From an uncultured Clostridia bacterium (GTDB lineage: Bacteria > Bacillota > Clostridia > Christensenellales > UBA1242): a stretch of 38,257 nucleotides of DNA. Numbering within the stretch: the first letter of the stretch is position 1; the number at the start of each line of letters is the position of its first letter. The translations under genes and the position numbers were made by a program. The DNA is taken from contig CAMOCH010000002.1 of the NCBI GenBank assembly GCA_946610655.1, positions 1 through 38,257 on the forward strand. The letters are read 5' to 3'. A model generated the notes under the pieces. That model was not told where the DNA came from. It searched no databases and was given only the letters and a program-made list of their open reading frames with translations. This document shows positions 25,750 through 33,752 of the stretch, piece by piece.

Positions 25750-26406
25750 TTACGCCTTTTTTATCATGTTTATTGTATTTTTAGCAGCAAGCAGTTCTGC
25801 AGTTTTTTTATTTGGTCCTTCACCAAATCCCATATTCACACCATTAATAATAACTGTTGATTTGTAAGTTGGATTATGGTCTTCTCCATGCTTTGTTGTT
25901 GAATATTTTATTTTGTCTTTAGGAAGCATTTCTTGAAGCATTGTTTTTGAATTTTCCAAAAGCCCGTCTTTTTTGAGAGCATCAATTGCTGTTTTTAAAT
26001 TGCTCAATATGAATTGTTTTGCAGCACTTAGCCCACCATCAAGATAAAGTGCTCCAACAATAGCTTCAAACAAATCACACATTTCACTTTTTGTAACTTC
26101 AAATTTGCTTTCACCTTTACCTCTTAGTAAATACTGTTCAAGTTTTAGTTCACTAATTACAAATGAAAGTGTTTCTTCATTAACCAAACTGGCCCTATAC
26201 TTTGTTAACTTACCTTCACTTAAGTTAAAATTTTTATAAAGTTCATCGGTTACAACAAATTCAAGAATAGCATCTCCCAAAAACTCCAATCGTTCGTTGC
26301 TAACAGTTTTGTGTTCATTTGCATAACTTGAGTGAATGAATGCTTGCTTAATTATTGATTTATCTTTGAATGTGTGATTACAAATTTTTTCAATTTTGTT
26401 TATCAT
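25750..26406 (-). CDS. rnc: ribonuclease III
   Basis: RNase III cleaves double-stranded RNA in rRNA maturation and mRNA turnover. The catalytic signature NERLEFLGDAILEFVV is near residue 40 and the second acidic set lies in CDLFEAIVGALYLDGG. A C-terminal dsRNA-binding domain contains GFGEGPNKKTAELLAAKNTI. I chose the ATG at 26406 (218 residues) with GGAGG upstream. It overlaps the plsX 3' end by 17 bases. The acpP gene that usually lies between plsX and rnc is missing. Confidence 0.97.
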   Translation of the reverse strand: MINKIEKICNHTFKDKSIIKQAFIHSSYANEHKTVSNERLEFLGDAILEFVVTDELYKNFNLSEGKLTKYRASLVNEETLSFVISELKLEQYLLRGKGESKFEVTKSEMCDLFEAIVGALYLDGGLSAAKQFILSNLKTAIDALKKDGLLENSKTMLQEMLPKDKIKYSTTKHGEDHNPTYKSTVIINGVNMGFGEGPNKKTAELLAAKNTINMIKKA

Positions 26407-27415
26407 CACTTTCCTCCAAAGCAAGGTTTTCTTTCATTTTATCAATCATCTTGGCATTTTCAAGGTCATAAACTTGTTTAACGCAACTATATATTGTTTC
26501 GGCATTACTTGAACCATGAGTTTTAACAACAAGTTTTTTAACCCCAAGAAAAGCAGCTCCACCAACTGTTGTATAGTTCATTCTTCTTTTAACATTTTTA
26601 AACGCTTTTTTGAGTAGCAGATATCCAAGTTTACCTTTAAGACCAAGTTTCAAAATTTCTTCTTTTAAAACCTTATTAAGTGTATCAATTCCACCTTCAT
26701 AAGATTTAAGCAGTGTGTTTCCAACAAAACCATCACAAACAAGCACATCATATTCTCCAGAAAGTGCATCACGAGCTTCCATATTTCCAACAAAGTTGAT
26801 GTTTTTCATATTTTTAAGAAGTTCAAATGCTTCATGTGTTAAAGCATTTCCTTTATGATCTTCTGTCCCAACACTAACAAGACCAACTCTTGGGTTAACA
26901 GTTCCATACATTGATTTCATATATTCACTGCCCATAATTGCAAATTGAGCAAGATATTCTGGTTTCGAATCAACGTTTGCACCAGCATCAATTAAAAGTG
27001 TTTTTCCATTTTTTAAATTTGGCAAAACTGGGGCAACAGCTGGACGAAATACACCTTTAATTCTACCAACTTTGAGAGTAGCTCCAGTAAGCACTGCACC
27101 AGTGCTTCCTGCACTTATCATTCCAACATATTCATCACTAGAATTTAAAGTATCAAAAGCCACAACCAAACTGCTGTTTTTCTTTTGTCTTATTGCTACT
27201 GTTGGTGATTCATTATTTGAAATAACTTCTTTTGCATCAATAATTTCAATTTTATCACCAGCGTAGCCATAATCGCTAAGCACTTGTTTTATTTTATCTT
27301 CATCACCAGTAATTGCAACTGTAACTCCTGGAAGCAAATTAACACTTGTTATTGCCCCTTTAACAATTTCTACTGGTGCGTTATCTCCACCAAAACCGTC
27401 CAAAATAATTTTCAT
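26390..27415 (-). CDS. plsX: phosphate acyltransferase PlsX
   Basis: PlsX converts acyl-ACP to acyl-phosphate, the donor for PlsY in phosphatidic acid synthesis. Family signatures: start KIILDGFGGDNAP, ISAGSTGAVL, LIDAGANVDSKP, DVLVCDGFVGN, and FLGVKKLVVKTHGSS. The 341 residues are normal. It heads plsX-rnc-smc-ftsY and is the natural partner of FakA at 2-3.7 kb, since both produce acyl-phosphate. Confidence 0.97.
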   Translation of the reverse strand: MKIILDGFGGDNAPVEIVKGAITSVNLLPGVTVAITGDEDKIKQVLSDYGYAGDKIEIIDAKEVISNNESPTVAIRQKKNSSLVVAFDTLNSSDEYVGMISAGSTGAVLTGATLKVGRIKGVFRPAVAPVLPNLKNGKTLLIDAGANVDSKPEYLAQFAIMGSEYMKSMYGTVNPRVGLVSVGTEDHKGNALTHEAFELLKNMKNINFVGNMEARDALSGEYDVLVCDGFVGNTLLKSYEGGIDTLNKVLKEEILKLGLKGKLGYLLLKKAFKNVKRRMNYTTVGGAAFLGVKKLVVKTHGSSNAETIYSCVKQVYDLENAKMIDKMKENLALEESDDKQN

Positions 27416-27446
27416 AAAAAAACCTCACTAACATAAGTTATTATTA

Positions 27447-27476
27447 ATTATATAATAAATTAATAATGTTTGACTA
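27447..27476 (-). promoter_or_regulatory. predicted promoter of plsX-rnc-smc-ftsY
   Basis: -35 TAGTCA (27476-27471), an 18-nt spacer and a consensus -10 TATAAT (27452-27447) lie on the minus strand. The upstream part of the gap carries a TGGCG direct repeat and no gene. No clear FapR operator was seen. Confidence 0.5.
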
Positions 27477-27572
27477 GTAAATTTAACTAAAAAAGCATAA
27501 ATAATTAATAAAAAAACGCCATATTTCCGTAAAACTCGCCACTTATGTGTGACATAATACCTTTTTTGAACA

Positions 27573-27598
27573 TAAAAAAACAACCACCGAAGTGGTTG
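27573..27598 (-). terminator. rho-independent terminator after rpmF
   Basis: CAACCAC and GTGGTTG pair around a TTCG tetraloop (minus-strand reading), followed by seven T residues. This is a textbook terminator 16 bases after the rpmF stop. Confidence 0.95.
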
Positions 27599-27614
27599 CT
27601 CTTTTTATCTTTAA

Positions 27615-27815
27615 TTAGTCTTTTTTAACTTTGTCAGCTTTAACTGTAACTTTTTTCTCGCCATTGTAGTATCCACAATTAGGGCAAACAGCATGTGTAG
27701 CCTTTTTTTCATGACATTGTGGGCACTCCATAAGTGTTGGAGCTGTTGCTTGACGATTTGCTGCTCTTCTGCTTCTTCCAGCAGCTTTGCTCACTTTATG
27801 TTTTGGAACTGCCAT
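27615..27815 (-). CDS. rpmF: 50S ribosomal protein L32, zinc-ribbon form
   Basis: The 66-residue product begins with the family's MAVPKHKVSKAAGRSRRA and has two CxxC pairs (CPQC and CPNC), so it is the zinc-binding form of L32. AGGAGG precedes the ATG. It has its own consensus promoter and terminator. The DUF177 gene commonly paired with rpmF upstream is not present. Confidence 0.97.
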   Translation of the reverse strand: MAVPKHKVSKAAGRSRRAANRQATAPTLMECPQCHEKKATHAVCPNCGYYNGEKKVTVKADKVKKD

Positions 27816-27864
27816 TATTTTTCCTCCTGTATTTTTACCCTAACGGATTTATTTTTGCAGAGCA

Positions 27865-27893
27865 ATTATATAACTAATAATCATATTTGTCAA
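27865..27893 (-). promoter_or_regulatory. consensus sigma-A promoter of rpmF
   Basis: A perfect -35 TTGACA (27893-27888), exactly 17 nt and a perfect -10 TATAAT (27870-27865) are present. It is the strongest-looking promoter in the window, as expected for a ribosomal protein gene. Confidence 0.85.
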
Positions 27894-27922
27894 TTATTTT
27901 TTTAAAATTGATACTTTTTAAA

Positions 27923-29131
27923 TTAAAGTCCAAGAACTTCAATTGATTCTTTTGCAATTTGCAATTCTTCATTTGTTGGAATTACATAAACTTTAACATC
28001 ACTATCTTCTGTTGAAATTTCACCTTCAACACCACGTTTGCTATTTTTCTCTTCATCAATTTCAATACCAAATCCTGCAAGATAGTTAACAACTCTTTGA
28101 CGATACAAATAGTCATTTTCACCAACACCAGCAGTAAATGCAATGGCATCAAGTCCACCAAGTGGAACAACATAACTTGCAACAATTTTAGCATCAATAT
28201 ATGCCCTCATATCTTCTGCAAGTCTTGCATTGTTTACCTGCTCAGTTGTATATGCACCATTTGCATTTTTAGAAGCATTTTCAACATCTCTACCATCACT
28301 AAAACCAGTAAGACCATATAGTCCACTTTTTTTGTTAAGATAGTTTATTGCACCGTTTACATCAAAACCATGTTTTTCACAAAGAGTTGGAAGAATTGAA
28401 GCATCAACGCTTCCTGATCTTGTTCCCATCATACATCCATCAAGAGGTGTATAGCCCATGCTTGTATCTTGACAAACACCACCACTTACTGCAGAAAGTG
28501 ATGCACCATTACCAATATGAAGAACAACAAATTTACCTTTTCTGCCGAAGTATTCTGCCATTTTTTGGCTAACATACTTGTGGCTAGTTCCGTGAAAACC
28601 ATATTTTCTAATATGATATTCTGTGTAGTCTTCGTTTGGAATAGCATAACGGAAAGCTTTTGGTTTCATTGTGCTATGGAATGCTGTGTCGAACACTGCA
28701 ACTTGAGGAACATTTGGCATAAGTTTTTTGCATGCATAAATTCCTTGCAAGTTTGCAGGTTGATGAAGTGGTCCAAGTGGAATCAATTCTTCAATTTGAG
28801 AAATAACTTTATCATCAATTTTAACAGCTTTTGTAAATGTTTCTCCACCATGAAGAACTCTGTGACCTACTGCTGAAATTTCATCAAGGCTTTTAACGCA
28901 ACCAATTTCTTTATCAACAATTGATTTAAGCACAAATTCAAGTGCTGCAGTGTGGTCTTTCATTTCAATGTTTGTTACAACTTTTTTGCCGTTATATTTG
29001 TGAGTGATAACACCACCATCAATTCCTATTCTTTCACACAAACCTTTAACAAGTGCTTCTTCAGTTTTCATATCAATCACTTGATATTTAAGAGAGCTAC
29101 TTCCTGCGTTTAATACTAATACTTTTGACAT
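27923..29131 (-). CDS. ackA: acetate kinase
   Basis: AckA converts acetyl-phosphate and ADP to acetate and ATP, the energy-conserving last step of acetate fermentation. Signatures: VLVLNAGSSSLKYQ at the start, VGHRVLHGG, FDTAFH, YGFHGTSHKYV, LHIGNGASLSA, and AFTAGVGENDY. The 402 residues are standard. AAGGAG lies upstream. It starts 11 bases after pta in a pta-ackA operon. Confidence 0.98.
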   Translation of the reverse strand: MSKVLVLNAGSSSLKYQVIDMKTEEALVKGLCERIGIDGGVITHKYNGKKVVTNIEMKDHTAALEFVLKSIVDKEIGCVKSLDEISAVGHRVLHGGETFTKAVKIDDKVISQIEELIPLGPLHQPANLQGIYACKKLMPNVPQVAVFDTAFHSTMKPKAFRYAIPNEDYTEYHIRKYGFHGTSHKYVSQKMAEYFGRKGKFVVLHIGNGASLSAVSGGVCQDTSMGYTPLDGCMMGTRSGSVDASILPTLCEKHGFDVNGAINYLNKKSGLYGLTGFSDGRDVENASKNANGAYTTEQVNNARLAEDMRAYIDAKIVASYVVPLGGLDAIAFTAGVGENDYLYRQRVVNYLAGFGIEIDEEKNSKRGVEGEISTEDSDVKVYVIPTNEELQIAKESIEVLGL

Positions 29132-29142
29132 AATAAATCTCC

Positions 29143-30153
29143 TTACCTTCTACTTTGCAATATTGTTATTGCCATATTTAATACTATTTCTTCGGCTGTT
29201 GTGCCACGAGACAAATCATTAACCGGTTTATTTAAGCCTTGCATAATTGGACCAACAGCTCTAACTCCTGCAATTCTTTGCACAAGTTTATATCCAATGT
29301 TTCCTGCATACAAATCTGGGAAAATAAGAACATTTGCTTTTCCACCAACAATGCTTCCTGGGCATTTGTGTTCACTAACAAATGGGCTAAGTGCTGCATC
29401 GGCTTGCATTTCTCCATCAATTTGCAATACTGGATTTTTTCTGCGAGCAATTTTATATGCTCTTTTTATTGTTTGAATTCTCTCGTTATCAAAATTTTCA
29501 TCTGCTCTTGTTGTCCAAGATAATAATGCAACATTTGGATGAATTTTGCATATTTTTTCTGCTGTTTCAGCAGAAAGCACTGCTATTTCGGCAAGTTCTT
29601 CATCATTTGGCATAATGTTAACTGCACAATCACCAAAAACCATCATTCCATTTTCACCAAGATTAGAGTCTTCTCTCATTTCCATAATGAATACAGAAGA
29701 AACCCTAGAAACTCCTGGTTTTGTTCCAACAATCTGGAATGCACTTCTTAAAACAACTGCTGTTTCGTGAGTTGCCCCAGCAACAACGCCGTCTGCATCA
29801 CCACTACTTATCATCATCATGGCATAAGTTATGTTGTCTTTAACGGCCTCTTTAGCTTTATCCAAAGTCATACCTTTATTTTTTCTTAATTCAAAAAGTT
29901 TTTGTGCATAAAGTTCGCTATAATTTGTTCCAAATTTTGGATTAATAATTTTAATGTTTTTAAGTTCTTTTTTTGTAAAGTTTTTTTCTATTGATTCATC
30001 ACCCAAAAGAATAACTGTGCACAAATCACTTGTTGAAGCAATTTTTGCAGCCTCAATAATACGACTGTCGTCAGCTTCTGGCAGAACAATTTTTCCACCA
30101 TACATTCTTGCTTCATCAATTATTTTTGTAAAAACATCTTGTTTTTTCTTCAT
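29143..30153 (-). CDS. pta: phosphate acetyltransferase
   Basis: Pta converts acetyl-CoA and phosphate to acetyl-phosphate for AckA. It is the short, single-domain Gram-positive type (about 336 residues). Signatures: KIVLPEADDSRIIEAA, DGVVAGATHETAVVLR, GDCAVNIMPNDEELAEIA, and NVLIFPDLYAGNIGYKLVQR. I chose the ATG at 30153; the longer frame to 30207 would add an 18-residue Cys-rich leader that overlaps the promoter. The ribosome binding site is weak (TGAGA). Confidence 0.97.
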   Translation of the reverse strand: MKKKQDVFTKIIDEARMYGGKIVLPEADDSRIIEAAKIASTSDLCTVILLGDESIEKNFTKKELKNIKIINPKFGTNYSELYAQKLFELRKNKGMTLDKAKEAVKDNITYAMMMISSGDADGVVAGATHETAVVLRSAFQIVGTKPGVSRVSSVFIMEMREDSNLGENGMMVFGDCAVNIMPNDEELAEIAVLSAETAEKICKIHPNVALLSWTTRADENFDNERIQTIKRAYKIARRKNPVLQIDGEMQADAALSPFVSEHKCPGSIVGGKANVLIFPDLYAGNIGYKLVQRIAGVRAVGPIMQGLNKPVNDLSRGTTAEEIVLNMAITILQSRR

Positions 30154-30173
30154 AACAATTTTCTCACATTTTA

Positions 30174-30202
30174 TTGCACAAATTTTACCTGTATTGTATA
30201 AT
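30174..30202 (+). promoter_or_regulatory. predicted sigma-A promoter of tmcAL
   Basis: -35 TTGCAC (30174-30179), 17 nt and a consensus -10 TATAAT (30197-30202) lie on the plus strand. The predicted start is near 30209, giving a leader of about 57 bases before the tmcAL ATG. It faces the pta promoter. Confidence 0.65.
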
Positions 30203-30228
30203 AGCAATATGCATGGTTAATTATACAA
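30194..30228. repeat. 9-bp inverted repeat spanning both -10 elements
   Basis: TTGTATAAT (30194-30202) and ATTATACAA (30220-30228) are exact inverted copies separated by 17 bases. Each copy contains the -10 element of one of the two opposing promoters (tmcAL and pta). Confidence 0.8.
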
Positions 30229-30248
30229 CATGCAAATTTAAAAATCAA
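30220..30248 (-). promoter_or_regulatory. predicted sigma-A promoter of pta-ackA
   Basis: -35 TTGATT (30248-30243), 17 nt and a consensus -10 TATAAT (30225-30220) lie on the minus strand. The predicted start is near 30213, within a few bases of the opposite tmcAL start. Confidence 0.65.
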
Positions 30249-30265
30249 CAAATTATGGTGGAATT

Positions 30266-31432
30266 ATGAATTATTGTGCAATTATTGCCGAATTTAATCC
30301 ATTTCATAATGGGCATGAATACCTTATAAAAAAAGCAAAAGAACTTGACATGCCTGTTATGTGTTTAATGAGTGGAAATTTTGTTCAACGTGGTGAACCT
30401 GCCATATTAGACAAATACTCTCGTGCAGTTTGTGCTATTAATGCTGGAGCAGACATGGTTTGTGAACTTCCTTGTTTTTATGCAATATCTAGTGCACATA
30501 ATTTTGCATTTGGAGCAATTAAAACTCTTAAAAATTTAAATTGCTCAACTCTTGTTATTGGTGCAAAATACACAAACTTAGACGACTACTTTGCCCTTGC
30601 AAACATTAAATCTGCATCAATCAAAAAAGCACTTCACTCTGAGCTTGAACGTGGCATAAATTATAGTTCTGCTCTAATTAATGTTTTAAAAACAAAATAC
30701 ACCGGCAATTCAGAAATTTTTAATGACGCCAGCAATATTCTTGCCCTTGAATATATAACTCAAATTATTGAACAAAAAGCAAATATTAATGTTGTTTTGG
30801 TTGAAAGACTTGATGGTGGATACTCTTCTTCTCATTCAGTTGATAATTTTGCCAACGCAACACTAATTAGAAAAAATATTGAAAACAATAATATGAACAA
30901 AATAAAAACTTTTGTGCCACAATATTCTTATGATTTGTTAAAAATTCAAATCAACAAAAAATCAATCAGTGATATTCTCTTTTATAATTTGCGCAACATG
31001 TCAAGCAAACAACTTAAAAATTTATACGACTACTCCGAAGGCTTGCCATATCTTGTTGAAACACAATCAAAAGTTGCAACAAATTATGATGAGTTTATTT
31101 CTCTTTGCACAAGCAAAAGATACAAAATTTCACGCATAAAAAAACTTACTCTTTATGCAAGCCTTAATATCACCAAATCATTAGCCAAAAAAATTATTAA
31201 AAATAATAATCCCGTTAAACTCCTTGCAATCAAAAAATCAATAAAAAATATGTTACCAGAATTTAATAAAAATGGCATCAATATGATTGTTTCAAGCAAC
31301 GATTTAAAAAGCCTATCGCAAGATAAATTATATTCGGTTAATTTAGATTTACTTGCAAGCAATTTATATTCAATTGCGGCAAATAAAAACTATAATAACG
31401 ACATAACCACCGGAACAATTTTTGTAGAATAA
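30266..31432 (+). CDS. tmcAL: tRNA(Met) cytidine acetate ligase TmcAL (YlbM)
   Basis: TmcAL makes N4-acetylcytidine at the wobble base of elongator tRNA-Met, using free acetate and ATP via acetyl-AMP. The nucleotidyltransferase motif is at the N-terminus (IIAEFNPFHNGH, with HxGH-like HNGH). CLMSGNFVQRGEPAI and LPCFYAISSAHNFAFGA follow. The 388 residues are normal. It lies divergent from pta-ackA, the genes that produce acetate. GGTGG is a modest ribosome binding site. A terminator follows immediately. Confidence 0.94.
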   Translation: MNYCAIIAEFNPFHNGHEYLIKKAKELDMPVMCLMSGNFVQRGEPAILDKYSRAVCAINAGADMVCELPCFYAISSAHNFAFGAIKTLKNLNCSTLVIGAKYTNLDDYFALANIKSASIKKALHSELERGINYSSALINVLKTKYTGNSEIFNDASNILALEYITQIIEQKANINVVLVERLDGGYSSSHSVDNFANATLIRKNIENNNMNKIKTFVPQYSYDLLKIQINKKSISDILFYNLRNMSSKQLKNLYDYSEGLPYLVETQSKVATNYDEFISLCTSKRYKISRIKKLTLYASLNITKSLAKKIIKNNNPVKLLAIKKSIKNMLPEFNKNGINMIVSSNDLKSLSQDKLYSVNLDLLASNLYSIAANKNYNNDITTGTIFVE

Positions 31433-31458
31433 AAAACACCTAAAATTTAGGTGTTTTT
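31431..31458 (+). terminator. bidirectional terminator between tmcAL and the PnuC-like gene
   Basis: AACACCTA (31435-31442) pairs with TAGGTGTT (31448-31455), with an A run before and a T run after. It serves both convergent genes; the stop codon of the PnuC-like gene lies inside the hairpin. Confidence 0.85.
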
Positions 31459-32232
31459 ATATTGTTTTTTCTTTTCTTCAGCAATTTTTTGTTTTTTCTT
31501 TTCATTTTCTTGTCTTTCTAGTTCTTGAGAAATTGATGTGTAATGTTTCTTTTCATAAAACATTTGATACACTTCAACAATCAAATACATTAAATACATT
31601 AAAAGCGCAGATTTTGAACCAGAATAAACTTGAGATGATGTTGCAAAAAGTGCCCACATAACTATTGAACAAATAAGTGCAACAATTCTAATTTTATAAT
31701 ATACACCAATTCTGTATGTTCTAGCAAACGCACTAAACGCTAAAAGTGTTGCAGTAAGTGCATCAAAAATACATATAAGAACTGCTCCGTTGTTGCTTGA
31801 TAAGAAATATAAGCTAACAAAGAACAAAATATAATAGAACAAAATCATGATTGATTGTTTATCAGAGAATTTACTATTTTTTACAACAAATGTGTCACCT
31901 TTTATATTTGTTGCAGCAAATTGCATAGGAACATAATATGCTAAATATAAAAACGCGTTTGCATTTAGCCCCAAAGGGAAACATATTGCAGCATATAAAA
32001 CCCCAACAATAACACTCATCACCAAGCCAAACCAACTGTTAAGTGGAAGAATCATATTCCATATAATACCTGCAACAAGGAGTAAAACCCCTATTGCTGT
32101 TTCTTGATGAGATAGCACAAAAAATAAAGCAATTGCCAAAAATAAACTAGACACAAAAATTCTAACAAGCATTAATTCATCAGATTTGGTATATGGCAAT
32201 TGATCGTCCACATCGTCTTTAGAAAATATCAT
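31447..32232 (-). CDS. PnuC-like membrane transporter (nicotinamide riboside transporter family)
   Basis: PnuC proteins are facilitators for nicotinamide riboside or related vitamins. This 261-residue protein has seven or eight hydrophobic segments (about 23-40, 45-62, 66-87, 92-108, 126-145, 148-170, 179-198, 206-226). It carries PnuC-like stretches: LNANAFLYLAYYVPMQF and FDALTATLLAFSAFARTYR. The tryptophans usually seen in the QW..W stretch after this are replaced by YYKIRI, so the substrate may differ. The C-terminal 35 residues form a highly charged Lys/Glu tail, longer than usual. No thiamine-, NAD- or queuosine-type riboswitch is visible in its short leader. Family call probable, substrate unknown. 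Confidence 0.6.
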   Translation of the reverse strand: MIFSKDDVDDQLPYTKSDELMLVRIFVSSLFLAIALFFVLSHQETAIGVLLLVAGIIWNMILPLNSWFGLVMSVIVGVLYAAICFPLGLNANAFLYLAYYVPMQFAATNIKGDTFVVKNSKFSDKQSIMILFYYILFFVSLYFLSSNNGAVLICIFDALTATLLAFSAFARTYRIGVYYKIRIVALICSIVMWALFATSSQVYSGSKSALLMYLMYLIVEVYQMFYEKKHYTSISQELERQENEKKKQKIAEEKKKQYKNT

Positions 32233-32263
32233 AACTTTTACCTTTTTTGTTTTAACTATAAAA

Positions 32264-32293
32264 ATTATAACATAAGTTATTATATGACGACAA
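32264..32293 (-). promoter_or_regulatory. predicted promoter of the PnuC-like gene
   Basis: -35 TTGTCG (32293-32288), an 18-nt spacer and a consensus -10 TATAAT (32269-32264) are present. The element overlaps the start of the divergent ylbJ gene. Confidence 0.5.
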
Positions 32294-33306
32294 ACAAATT
32301 GCTCATAAAAAATAAATTTTTAAGCAAAGAAACAATCGAGTGTGCAGCACTTTCTGTTTGTGTTTTTGTCATTATCTTTATTATTTTAAGCGACCCAAGA
32401 ACTTATAACAGCAGCGTTCAGCAAGGCTTGATGTTATTTGCAATAAGTGTTTTACCTGGACTTTTTCCATTTATGTTTTTAACAAAACTTTTAACTGGTC
32501 TTGGAACAGTCCAAAAAATAACAAACAAATTTTCAAAAACAACATATTTTTTGTTTGGAACACCCGGAATTTCTGGCTATGTTATGTTTATGAGTATGCT
32601 CAGTGGATACCCAATTGGGGCAAAACTTATAAGTGATTTATACTATCAAAACCAAATATCTCAGCAAGATGCAAAAAAAATGGTTTCATTTTGCACAACA
32701 AGCGGCCCGATTTTTATTATTGGCACAGTTGGAAGCATTATGTATAACTCTATTCAAATTGGAATAATACTCTATTTTTGTCATATTTTATCGAGTGTTA
32801 TGTGTGGCATAATATTTTCTGGCAAAAGAAAAAAGCAAGGTTTTGTTACCACTCCATTAAGCACACCTACAAAAATTGATAATCTTCTTTCTTCAACAAT
32901 GAAAGATACTGTTTCAAATGTTTTGCTTGTTGGTGGATACATAACAATTTTCTTTTTATTTTCTGACATCTTGACCAAAACTGGAATAATTAAAACACTT
33001 TCATTTCCACTAAGTAAATTGTTTGATTTAATGCACTTACCAAATTTATCCGAAGCATTTTTTAATGGTATTATTGAAGTTACCAAAGGAATAAAATTTT
33101 TAAGCGCACAAAAAAGTATCTTTTCTGTTTGCTTAACTTCATTTTTATTATCTTTTAGTGGAATTTCCATTATATTGCAATCAATGGCATTTTTAAAAAA
33201 ATGCAAAATAAAAGCACGCTATTTTATTTTTGTAAAATGCGTGCATGCAATACTATCTTGTTTATTAACTGGTGTTTGCCTATTGTCTTTTAAGGTTGTT
33301 CTTTAA
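32284..33306 (+). CDS. ylbJ: sporulation integral membrane protein YlbJ
   Basis: YlbJ is a mother-cell membrane protein needed for proper spore cortex or coat formation in Bacillus; its biochemical role is unclear. The product has the nucleoside-recognition-like gate repeats: LPGLFPFMFLTKLL, SGYPIGAKLISDLY, FCTTSGPIFIIGTVGS and, in the second half, GGYITIFFLFSDIL and LLSFSGISIIL. About eight membrane segments are apparent. I chose the ATG at 32284 (340 residues); the frame opens 84 bases earlier inside the PnuC-like gene, with no supporting signal. No Shine-Dalgarno precedes the chosen ATG. The 3' end overlaps the convergent coiled-coil gene by 27 bases. Confidence 0.9.
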   Translation: MTTNKLLIKNKFLSKETIECAALSVCVFVIIFIILSDPRTYNSSVQQGLMLFAISVLPGLFPFMFLTKLLTGLGTVQKITNKFSKTTYFLFGTPGISGYVMFMSMLSGYPIGAKLISDLYYQNQISQQDAKKMVSFCTTSGPIFIIGTVGSIMYNSIQIGIILYFCHILSSVMCGIIFSGKRKKQGFVTTPLSTPTKIDNLLSSTMKDTVSNVLLVGGYITIFFLFSDILTKTGIIKTLSFPLSKLFDLMHLPNLSEAFFNGIIEVTKGIKFLSAQKSIFSVCLTSFLLSFSGISIILQSMAFLKKCKIKARYFIFVKCVHAILSCLLTGVCLLSFKVVL

Positions 33307-33750
33307 TTGAACAAGTGTGCTTGAAAGCTCATCACGGCTGTCATGAACAATGTTAAGGTGTTCAGACAAATAATCTTCAACAGCTTTCAAAATTTTATCA
33401 ACATTATTTTTTGTTGTATCAAGAAGTTGCTCACATCTTCTTATAGTTTGTTCTTGAAGCTCTTTTGCTTGTTTTTCAGCATTTCTTGTTATTGAGCTTT
33501 CTTCAATCATGATTTTGGCTTTTTCGTTTGCATCTTCAAGAAGTGCTTGGGCATCTTTTTGTGCAGTATCAAGAATTTTTTCTTTGTGCGACAAAACATA
33601 TGATGCTTCTTCAATTGCCTTTGGAAGATCGTTCTTTAAATCTTCAACAAGTTCGGCAAGTTTACCAACATCAATCTTTTTATGGAAGAGCCCTGGCTTT
33701 GCTTCGCCAATTTCTTGCTCAAGTTGTTCAATAATATCGTAAATGTTCAT
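33280..33750 (-). CDS. coiled-coil protein, DivIVA/ATPase-subunit-like (unknown function)
   Basis: This 156-residue, strongly heptad-patterned protein has an N-terminal segment (DIIEQLEQEIGEAKPG, then KIDVGKLAELVEDLKNDLP) and a continuous charged coiled coil from about residue 45 to the end. Similar small proteins near rsmD and ylbJ in Clostridia are often labelled 'ATPase' or V-type subunit H-like because of coiled-coil similarity alone. It has no membrane segment and no Cys apart from one near residue 107. It begins two bases after the rsmD stop, so it is in the alr-rsmD unit. Real gene; function not known. Confidence 0.85.
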   Translation of the reverse strand: MNIYDIIEQLEQEIGEAKPGLFHKKIDVGKLAELVEDLKNDLPKAIEEASYVLSHKEKILDTAQKDAQALLEDANEKAKIMIEESSITRNAEKQAKELQEQTIRRCEQLLDTTKNNVDKILKAVEDYLSEHLNIVHDSRDELSSTLVQLKNNLKRQ

Positions 33751-33752
33751 AT

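Noticed and set aside
27505..27560. TGGCG direct repeat upstream of plsX as a FapR or other operator
   Set aside because: It does not fit the FapR consensus and lies upstream of a TATAAT promoter with no symmetry; probably chance.
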